A DNA stretch of 12,655 nt, from positions 1-12,655 of the forward strand of contig CBERPN010000119.1 in NCBI GenBank assembly GCA_965524675.1. Reading direction: 5' to 3'. Below, one piece after another: positions 8,003 through 12,655 of the stretch. Made by a program: the position numbers and the translations under genes. Numbering within the stretch: the first letter of the stretch is position 1; every line of letters starts with the position of its first letter. Origin of the DNA: CALLQB01 sp036479275 (lineage in GTDB: Bacteria > Actinomycetota > Acidimicrobiia > Acidimicrobiales > SHLQ01). The notes under the pieces are model-generated. The model was not told where the DNA came from. It searched no databases and saw nothing but the letters and a program-made list of their open reading frames with translations.

Positions 8003-8167
8003 CTTCCGTTCCCCGGCCACGGAGGCCGCTGGGCTCAGGCTCCGGGCTAGCGCCCTCCGCCCTACAGGTTGATTAGGCGATATCTCCCGGTTCCGTTCCC
8101 CGGCCACGGAGGCCGCTGGGCTCAGGCTCCGGGCTAGCGCCCTCCGCCTTACAGGTATCTTGCTCAT
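7994..8167 (-). CDS. 57-residue upstream reading frame ending on the leuA start
   Basis: It begins at the duplicated leuA ATG with the same first residues (MSKIP) and then runs through both 66-bp repeats without a stop. It encodes two copies of an Arg/Ala/Ser-rich stretch (RRALARSLSPAASVAGER). It ends with TGA at 7994-7996, overlapping the leuA ATG (ATGA). The peptide itself is unlikely to have a function, being translated repeat DNA. The layout would let ribosomes loaded at the old ribosome-binding site terminate and restart on leuA. Whether it is translated is untested. Confidence 0.45.
   Translation of the reverse strand: MSKIPVRRRALARSLSPAASVAGERNREISPNQPVGRRALARSLSPAASVAGERKQQ
8004..8069. 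repeat. 66-bp palindromic repeat, copy 1
   Basis: It matches 8091-8156 at 65 of 66 positions (C at 8062 against T at 8149). Inside is an imperfect hairpin with 14-nt arms: GGAGGCCGCTGGGC (8021-8034) and GGCTAGCGCCCTCC (8045-8058). The arms give 11 Watson-Crick pairs, one G-T and two mismatches around a 10-nt loop. The unit looks like a REP- or MITE-like dispersed element; it encodes no protein of its own. Confidence 0.88.
8091..8156. repeat. 66-bp palindromic repeat, copy 2
   Basis: The second copy starts 87 bp after the first in the same orientation, with a 21-bp spacer (8070-8090). Near-identity of the copies points to a recent duplication or insertion. Its last three bases are also the first three of the 19-bp direct repeat at 8154-8172. 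Confidence 0.88.
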
Positions 8168-8172
8168 TGTTG
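8154..8172. repeat. 19-bp direct repeat covering the leuA start, copy 2
   Basis: An exact copy of 7984-8002, offset by 170 bp. It holds an ATG (8165-8167, minus strand) with AGAAGG (8181-8186) 13 nt upstream, which is probably the ancestral leuA start and ribosome-binding site. Because 170 is not a multiple of three, this ATG is out of frame with leuA. Confidence 0.9.
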
Positions 8173-8202
8173 GTTGGTTTCCTTCTCGACTTGTGTTTTG
8201 CG

Positions 8203-8255
8203 TACGAACGGATTCCCGATGACCCTCAAAAGAGGTTCAGGTCATCGGGTTCGTA
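8203..8255 (-). promoter_or_regulatory. leuA leader hairpin (putative attenuator)
   Basis: Ten-base perfect arms CCCGATGACC (8215-8224) and GGTCATCGGG (8240-8249) enclose a 15-nt loop. The stem extends outward with GTTCGTA complementarity (8203-8209 against 8249-8255) across a 5-nt bulge. In leuA sense the 5' arm covers the last codons of the leader peptide, so ribosome position would decide whether the hairpin forms. No U-run follows, so it is not a standard intrinsic terminator. It could be an antiterminator, a Rho-related pause, or part of a translational switch. Confidence 0.65.
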
Positions 8256-8278
8256 AGTCGCAGCACAAGGAGAGTCAT
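8237..8278 (-). CDS. leuL: leuA leader peptide
   Basis: A 13-codon frame encoding MTLLVLRLTNPMT, with leucine at positions 3, 4, 6 and 8 (codons CTC, CTT, CTG, CTT). This leucine-rich composition is the hallmark of leader peptides that control leucine biosynthesis by ribosome stalling. There is no Shine-Dalgarno sequence. The ATG lies about 7 nt from the predicted transcription start, so it is probably read from a near-leaderless mRNA, as is common in actinobacteria. Its stop codon (TGA, 8237-8239) falls at the start of the hairpin loop. The call rests on composition and position; no expression evidence. Confidence 0.72.
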   Translation of the reverse strand: MTLLVLRLTNPMT

Positions 8279-8291
8279 CAACACGCTGGTA

Positions 8292-8320
8292 ACACTAGCT
8301 TCAACACCGCCCAATGTCAC
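8292..8320 (-). promoter_or_regulatory. Promoter for the leuA leader and leuA
   Basis: On the minus strand, GTGACA (8315-8320) matches the -35 consensus at five of six positions. A 17-bp spacer separates it from TAGTGT (8292-8297), a TANNNT -10. The start would be near 8285, about 7 nt before the leader ATG. It lies 17 bp below the amidohydrolase stop on the same strand, giving leuA its own start site. Confidence 0.55.
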
Positions 8321-8336
8321 CCGGGGCCCGAACCGG

Positions 8337-9755
8337 CTATCTCTGCTCGCTGGCTGAGCCGTGCGCAGGCCACACCGGAGCGGTGGATACACCAGCCCGT
8401 TGCAACAGCGATCCGCCAGCAATCAGTGCCTGCTCAGACAACTCGGACAGGTCGACTCCGACCACCTCATGGTTCGCAACTACCTTGCGCCCAGCCACAA
8501 ACACGTCACGAACCGAACGCCCGTCCGACCCCCAAACGAGCTGCAGCACCGGATCGTCGCTGTGGGGAACCCAGTTGATGAGTTTGCGATCGTGCACAAC
8601 TAGGTCGGCCTGCTTTGCAACCTCGATAGAACCGACTCGGTCACTCACGCCGAGCGCTTCAGCGCCAGCGATTGTTAGCAGCTCCATCGCCTGATGCGCA
8701 CCGAATCCGGTTGGGTCACTAGGGACATCTTTGGCCAGACCGGCGAATAGTGAAGCCACACGAAGCCCGTCGACCATGTCGCCAGCATTCTCGGAATCGC
8801 AACCGAGGGCTAGACGCCCACCACGGCGCCAAATATCCAGATGCCGAAAGTCCCGGGTTACTCCCTGCCCAAGGCGCAGATAGGCCCAAGGGCACGAAAC
8901 CACAGCGGAACCGGTGTCGATGAGGATGTCGATCTCCTCGTCGTCGATGTGCACAGCGTGAGCTATGACTACACGTTCATCGAGCACTCCAAGGTCAGCC
9001 ATGTGAGCTAGTGGCCGGCGCCCGGTTCGAGCTAAGTAACTCTCAGGGTCGCTGGTGCTCGGCGAGAGATGAAACGTCAAACCGGTGTCGGCCATACGAG
9101 CGAGATCGGCTGCCGCAACCACCAACTCATCGCTCATTAGATCGTGTCCGACGAGCGACACCCAGGTAGACACGAGCGGCGAACCGCCAACGTCGAGGCA
9201 GCGCTGCTGGCGGGCCATTACTTCATCGACGCTTCCAGCGAACGGACCCTGCTCGACATCCCAACCCCAGGTACCGATCGTGACCCGAGCGCCAACCTTC
9301 GCAGCCGCCTCGGCCACTCGCTCGGGGTGAGCGACCGTTCCCGCCTCCCACGTGCTGGTGACGCCGTTGCTTAGGGCTTCTGCCAAAGTGAGGGTCGCCG
9401 ATAGCTCATCGTCGTCGCCGGTGTGCACGGCGTGTACGGGAACCGCCCACGAAAAGACCGATTCTCCGGGGGCGAGATCATCGGGTATCGATGACTGGAT
9501 GAGCCGGTCGCCCGTTAGGTGTTGATGCCCGTTGAGGTAGCCGGGTGTCACCAGGTCTGTAGCGGAGCCAACCCTTTTCGCGGACGGGTAGTCGGCCTTG
9601 AGCGCCGCTTCGGTGCCCACCGCTACGATGACGTCTCCACGCACGGCCACCGCACCGTTCGAGATCACACGGCGCTGTTGATCCATCGTGATGATGGTTC
9701 CGAGCAGCAAGTAGTCGGCAGCGACGTCTTGATCGTTGGTCGGCGAGCGCGTCAC
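8337..9755 (-). CDS. Amidohydrolase family protein (TRZ/ATZ/SAH-deaminase-like)
   Basis: About 472 residues from GTG at 9755; a neighbouring GTG at 9758 is equally possible. The open frame extends to 9908, but that extension is Arg/Ser/Cys-rich and precedes the usual first strand (DYLLLGTIITMD). Numbered from 9755, the metal-site motifs are GYLNGHQHLTGD with H77 and H79, H229 in TFHLS, H266 in IAHAVH and D320 in LGCDSEN. The C-terminal sandwich strand (KQADLVVHD) is also typical. Relatives deaminate or dechlorinate heterocycles such as adenosine derivatives, guanine and triazines. The Glu normally three residues after the third His (HxxE) is Pro here, which argues for altered chemistry or substrate. 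Substrate unknown; no partner gene nearby. Confidence 0.85.
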   Translation of the reverse strand: MTRSPTNDQDVAADYLLLGTIITMDQQRRVISNGAVAVRGDVIVAVGTEAALKADYPSAKRVGSATDLVTPGYLNGHQHLTGDRLIQSSIPDDLAPGESVFSWAVPVHAVHTGDDDELSATLTLAEALSNGVTSTWEAGTVAHPERVAEAAAKVGARVTIGTWGWDVEQGPFAGSVDEVMARQQRCLDVGGSPLVSTWVSLVGHDLMSDELVVAAADLARMADTGLTFHLSPSTSDPESYLARTGRRPLAHMADLGVLDERVVIAHAVHIDDEEIDILIDTGSAVVSCPWAYLRLGQGVTRDFRHLDIWRRGGRLALGCDSENAGDMVDGLRVASLFAGLAKDVPSDPTGFGAHQAMELLTIAGAEALGVSDRVGSIEVAKQADLVVHDRKLINWVPHSDDPVLQLVWGSDGRSVRDVFVAGRKVVANHEVVGVDLSELSEQALIAGGSLLQRAGVSTAPVWPAHGSASEQR

Positions 9756-9948
9756 CACCCCAGTCTGACATCGCGACCGACTCCAACCCCAACCCCTCTT
9801 GCCGATCACGACCAAAGATCCGGCCTGACCGCAACTCTGCTCGTCGCGCCCAGATGATCGTTCGGAACTTTTGCTACACCCTCGATCGTCCAATCTGCGA
9901 ACATTCAACCGATGGATCTATCGATCCGTTAGACAACCGAGGCTCCCT
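9756..9948. other. Divergent intergenic region
   Basis: A 193-bp stretch between the divergent amidohydrolase and lipoprotein genes that should hold both promoters. I see no convincing -35/-10 pair on either strand. A small GATC-rich palindrome (GATCTATCGATC, 9914-9925) lies about 25 bp before the lipoprotein start. Confidence 0.4.
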
Positions 9949-10701
9949 ATGGCTGGCAACCGACCAATTTTCATATTGCTTCTGGCGATAGCCCTGCTAG
10001 CGGTCGCCTGTGGTGCCGACGATTCAAATTCTGTCTCGACTGGTGGCTCCGGCGACGACAGAGTCTCCAGTCCCGGCGACTCTGATCCCGACGACTCTGA
10101 GCCCGGCGACGAAGGGCCACCAACGGTTTCTAACGACCTGGTCGGCACGCGCTGGCTGGTTTCGCACATCGTCATCTCTGGTGGCGAGAAGCAAACCCAA
10201 CCTCCGGGAGAACCAGCAACGATCGAGTTTGACGCCGGGACGATCTCAGGATTGCTCGGCTGTAACCAGTACGGAGTTTCCTGGGATTCAATCGCTGTGG
10301 ACCAGCTTGTGATAAGCGATGATGCACGCAGCACTGAAATGGCCTGTGCCGGTGCCCAGGACTGGTTCGATCTCACCGAACTACTGGTACAGATGACCGA
10401 TTGGTCGATCGCTGGCGACACACTAATTCTTAGCGACAGCCTCGATAATTCGATCGTGGCGACTACAGGAAACGGCGACGGCGAGGCCGACGCACAGCCC
10501 GGACTTGTGGAGACTGACTTAACCCAACAACTCATTGGCCTAACCGAAGCCGCAGCAGGAGAACTTGCGGACGCCGCTGGCCGACCGTGGCGAGTCGTGT
10601 CACGCGACGGCGAAGACTTCGCAGTGACTCTCGACTACAGCGAAGACCGCCTCAACTTCACCGTTGTCGACGACAAGGTAGTCAACGTAGAAATCGGCTA
10701 A
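9949..10701 (+). CDS. Lipoprotein with META (HslJ-like) domain and I78-inhibitor-like C-terminus
   Basis: A 250-residue protein from ATG at 9949, chosen because GAGG (9939-9942) precedes it by 6 nt and a signal peptide follows at once. Residues 6-20 are hydrophobic and end in a lipobox (LAVAC, Cys21), so it is likely a membrane-anchored, outward-facing lipoprotein. A low-complexity acidic Ser/Asp/Pro linker (about 22-62) follows. Residues 64-165 are a META domain (LVGTRWLV, GLLGCNQYGVSW, STEMAC). The tail (about 195-250) has GRPWRVVSRDG and VTLDYSEDRLNF, resembling the I78/potato-inhibitor-like fold seen in short protease inhibitors. The role may be envelope stress or protease control; that is inference. 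Domain calls rest on motif recognition. Confidence 0.8.
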   Translation: MAGNRPIFILLLAIALLAVACGADDSNSVSTGGSGDDRVSSPGDSDPDDSEPGDEGPPTVSNDLVGTRWLVSHIVISGGEKQTQPPGEPATIEFDAGTISGLLGCNQYGVSWDSIAVDQLVISDDARSTEMACAGAQDWFDLTELLVQMTDWSIAGDTLILSDSLDNSIVATTGNGDGEADAQPGLVETDLTQQLIGLTEAAAGELADAAGRPWRVVSRDGEDFAVTLDYSEDRLNFTVVDDKVVNVEIG

Positions 10702-10750
10702 CCCCGCGAGCGCCGACCACCCCCTCCCTCCTCCGAATCCCCCAATCCCC

Positions 10751-10800
10751 GAACTCGGGCAAAGTATGGCCGCTATAGCGGCCATACCAGTTCCCGGGTC
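10751..10800. repeat. Palindromic intergenic element B
   Basis: It starts with GAACTCGGGC (10751-10760), identical to the outer arm of element A. The core is a perfect palindrome: GTATGGCCGC (10764-10773), TATA, GCGGCCATAC (10778-10787). The right outer arm CCCGGGTC (10793-10800) pairs imperfectly with the left. It follows a C-rich stretch after the lipoprotein stop and ends one base before the first possible start of the permease gene. It may end the lipoprotein transcript; no U-run is present. Confidence 0.75.
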
Positions 10801-10818
10801 GTGTGTAAGAGTGTGCCA

Positions 10819-11754
10819 ATGTCTCAAACCTCTGGCTCGTCTGCGAGTGGTTCAACACTGTTCTCGAGTGCCTCGGTCGCCAATACCGAGCAGTTCACTG
10901 GCGCTGATTGGGGTCTATTCCTAAGCATCTCGATCATCTGGGGTGCCTCGTTCCTGCTGATCGCCGAGGCGCTCGAATCACTAACTCCAGGCTTCATTAC
11001 CCTTGGCCGCACAGGACTCGGAGCGATAACCCTCGTAGCGCTGCGCGTTGTGCGACCCACCCAAGGCAGCATCGCTCGCGAGGATTGGCCGAGGGTGGTT
11101 CTGCTTTCGGTGCTGTGGGTGGCCATTCCGTTCACGCTGTTCCCGCTGGCTGAACAACACATCAACTCAGCGATCACTGGGCTACTAAATGGGGGTATGC
11201 CAATATTCGCGGCCATCGTTTCGACAGTGCTGGTAAAGACCGCACCCACGGCAATCCAGCGGATCGGGATCCTCGTCGGCTTTGTCGGTGTGGTGCTAAT
11301 CAGCCTTCCATCGCTCACCGAAGGGTCTTCTCAAGCCAAAGGGGTGCTGATGGTGCTGGCTGCGACGGTCTGTTACGGGTTCGCGATCAATGTCGCAGCA
11401 CCACTTCAACAGCGTTACGGGGCGGTGTTGCTAATGAGTTCGGTACTGGTTCTCGCAGCTCTTTGGAATTTGCCGTACGGGTTATACCGCTTCGGCGACA
11501 ACGAGTTCGAGGCAATCCCGGTGCTGTCGGTCGCAGCAATAGGTGTTGCCGGAACCGGTCTCGCCTACTGGATTTTCGCCACCCTAGTGGGCAGGGTTGG
11601 CCCAATACGAGCATCGTTTATCACCTATCTAATCCCAGTGGTATCGCTAGTGCTTGGCGTCGTTATACGCGACGACGAGGTTGCTGCGCTGGCCATCGTG
11701 GGTGCAGCCCTAACAATCGGCGGAGCACTCTTGGCGTCACGCAAAGCTAGTTAG
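10819..11754 (+). CDS. EamA-family (DMT superfamily) permease
   Basis: About 311 residues from ATG at 10819, with AAGAG roughly 8 nt upstream; a GTG at 10801 would add six residues. The protein is strongly hydrophobic with about ten membrane segments arranged as two EamA repeats. The first repeat begins with WGLFLSISIIWGASFLLIAEAL, and its later helices carry the ALLNGGMPIF-like stretch (TGLLNGGMPIFAAIVS). The second begins near KGVLMVLAATVCYGFAI. Family members move small metabolites or amino acids, usually outward, but the substrate cannot be read from sequence. The stop overlaps the convergent dehydrogenase gene by 8 bp. Confidence 0.88.
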   Translation: MSQTSGSSASGSTLFSSASVANTEQFTGADWGLFLSISIIWGASFLLIAEALESLTPGFITLGRTGLGAITLVALRVVRPTQGSIAREDWPRVVLLSVLWVAIPFTLFPLAEQHINSAITGLLNGGMPIFAAIVSTVLVKTAPTAIQRIGILVGFVGVVLISLPSLTEGSSQAKGVLMVLAATVCYGFAINVAAPLQQRYGAVLLMSSVLVLAALWNLPYGLYRFGDNEFEAIPVLSVAAIGVAGTGLAYWIFATLVGRVGPIRASFITYLIPVVSLVLGVVIRDDEVAALAIVGAALTIGGALLASRKAS

Positions 11755-12517
11755 GGTGCAATCCGCCGTCGGCCATCAACACCTGGCCGGTGACGAAGCT
11801 TGACGCGTCGCTGGCCAAGAACAGTGCAGGGCCGACCATCTCGTCGGGGCTTGCGGCTCGCTTGATTATCTGCCCGGCCGACATTGCCCGGGCAGCGTCG
11901 GGACCGTTGTTGCGAACCATGTCGGTGTCGACTGTTCCGGGCGCAATCGCATTCACTCGGATGCCCAGTGGTCCGAGTTCGCCAGCGTAAGACCTCGTAA
12001 CCGCCAGGAGCCCGGCCTTCATCGCAACGTAGAGCGAAGCGCCCTTGGCATACATGAAGGCACCCACGCTGCTGATGTTCACGACGCTGGCGTGCTCACT
12101 GTTTGATAGGTGCGGGACCGCCGCCTGGATTAGCAGTGCCGGGCCGCGCAGGTTTACCTCGAACGACTTCTGCCAGCCTTCCGGGGTCTGCTCGCCGATC
12201 GGCTGGGCTAGTGCATTGGCCGCGTTATTCACCAAAATATCGATCGATCCGAACTCATCAACCGCGGCGGAGACCAGCTCTGCGGGGGTTTCGAGCGAGC
12301 CCATATTGGCTGGCACTCCTATTGCGTTAGCTCCGAGCTGTCTCAGTCTGGCCACTGTGTCTTCACAAGCCTTGGACTTGCGGCTCGAAACCAAGACGTT
12401 AGCTCCTGCGGCTGCGTAGCCCTCGGCGATTGCAAGCCCGATCCCTCGAGTGCCCCCGGTGACGATGGCCGTCCGTCCGGTGAGATCAAACAACAGATTC
12501 AGCTTCGCCTTGTCCAT
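11747..12517 (-). CDS. Short-chain dehydrogenase/reductase (classical SDR)
   Basis: A 256-residue classical SDR, NAD(P)-dependent by fold. The dinucleotide motif is TGGTRGIG (20-27), followed by NNAAN (97-101), the catalytic Ser at NISS (S150), and Tyr163 and Lys167 in the YxxxK motif. The C-terminal FVTGQVLMADGG segment is typical of FabG-like and glucose-dehydrogenase-like members. The usual NNAG motif reads NNAA here, a mild variation. The start is ATG at 12517 with only a weak TTAGG about 9 nt upstream. Substrate unknown. Tandem operator-like palindromes lie 44-82 bp upstream, so expression is probably controlled by a repressor, perhaps encoded divergently. Confidence 0.92.
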   Translation of the reverse strand: MDKAKLNLLFDLTGRTAIVTGGTRGIGLAIAEGYAAAGANVLVSSRKSKACEDTVARLRQLGANAIGVPANMGSLETPAELVSAAVDEFGSIDILVNNAANALAQPIGEQTPEGWQKSFEVNLRGPALLIQAAVPHLSNSEHASVVNISSVGAFMYAKGASLYVAMKAGLLAVTRSYAGELGPLGIRVNAIAPGTVDTDMVRNNGPDAARAMSAGQIIKRAASPDEMVGPALFLASDASSFVTGQVLMADGGLHPN

Positions 12518-12561
12518 AGAGCGAACCTAACCCAGGAACACAGCCAGGCACATCATTTCGA

Positions 12562-12599
12562 TGACACGTTCCGTGTCATGATTGACACGATTCGTGCCA
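12562..12599. promoter_or_regulatory. Two tandem operator-like palindromes
   Basis: Site 1 is TGACACG-TTC-CGTGTCA (12562-12578), a perfect inverted repeat extendable by one base on each side. Site 2 is TGACACG-ATT-CGTGCCA (12583-12599), with one mismatch. The centres are 21 bp apart, two helical turns, so two dimers would bind the same face. The sites lie between the SDR gene and a probable divergent gene. The form suits a TetR- or GntR-type repressor. Confidence 0.72.
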
Positions 12600-12610
12600 T
12601 CGGCCAAACT
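12582..12610 (+). promoter_or_regulatory. Possible divergent promoter for the gene at the window edge
   Basis: A perfect -35 TTGACA (12582-12587) is followed after 17 bp by CAAACT (12605-12610), a weak -10. The start would fall at about the ATG at 12617, implying a leaderless message. The -35 overlaps operator site 2, which would allow repression. Confidence 0.38.
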
Positions 12611-12616
12611 TCTTGC

Positions 12617-12655
12617 ATGCTGAGCGACAAACGGTCGAACCTCGCCGATAAGCGT
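12617..12655 (+). CDS. Start of a possible divergent gene, truncated by the window
   Basis: ATG at 12617 opens 13 codons to the window edge (MLSDKRSNLADKR), a charged N-terminus that would suit a regulator of the TetR type. There is no Shine-Dalgarno sequence; a leaderless start from the TTGACA promoter is possible. Too short to identify; the regulator idea comes only from its position beside the operators. Confidence 0.35.
   Translation, partial: MLSDKRSNLADKR

Noticed and set aside
8004..8156. CRISPR array
   Set aside because: Only two units, 66 bp each with a 21-bp spacer and a strong hairpin; no further copies and no cas genes.
9756..9908. N-terminal extension of the amidohydrolase
   Set aside because: Arg/Ser/Cys-rich, without the fold's first strand, and it intrudes on the divergent promoter region.

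Overview
The window is GC-rich and gene-dense. Several features point to an actinobacterium, perhaps a marine or aquatic member of the Acidimicrobiia: GTG starts, weak Shine-Dalgarno sequences, TANNNT-type -10 boxes, nearly leaderless starts, a leuA leader peptide and META-domain lipoprotein style. That placement is an inference; no rRNA or marker gene is present.

Positions 1-6220 (+) look like one catabolic unit for methylated sulfonium or ammonium compounds. In order they are: the 3' end of an MttB-family methyltransferase, an M24-fold protein closely resembling the DMSP lyase DddP, a dimethylglycine-dehydrogenase-like FAD/GcvT fusion, a complete second MttB-family protein, and a TetR regulator. 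The last three genes overlap (8 nt and ATGA). A good -35/-10 pair precedes the FAD/GcvT gene and contains a near-palindrome that could be the TetR operator. The DddP-like protein keeps all the metal-binding and catalytic positions I recall for DddP. The neighbours could demethylate onium compounds and pass one-carbon units to tetrahydrofolate.

Positions 6219-6272 hold a long palindrome between convergent tetR and leuA; a related palindrome lies at 10751-10800. leuA (-, 6282-7997) encodes 2-isopropylmalate synthase. Its upstream region is the most unusual part of the window. Read from leuA's own promoter it contains a 13-residue leader peptide with four leucine codons, then a long hairpin overlapping the end of that peptide, then a ribosome-binding site and a copy of the leuA start. 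Next come two 66-bp palindromic repeats, and only then the real leuA start. A 19-bp duplication of the leuA start flanks this insert. The insert is open as a 57-codon reading frame ending in ATGA on leuA's own ATG.

Positions 8337-12655 carry less connected genes: a TRZ/ATZ-type amidohydrolase (-) lacking the usual Glu of its HxxE motif, a divergent META-domain lipoprotein with a protease-inhibitor-like C-terminus (+), an EamA-family permease (+), and a short-chain dehydrogenase (-) converging on it. The last gene faces two tandem operator-like palindromes and the first codons of a probable divergent gene at the window edge.
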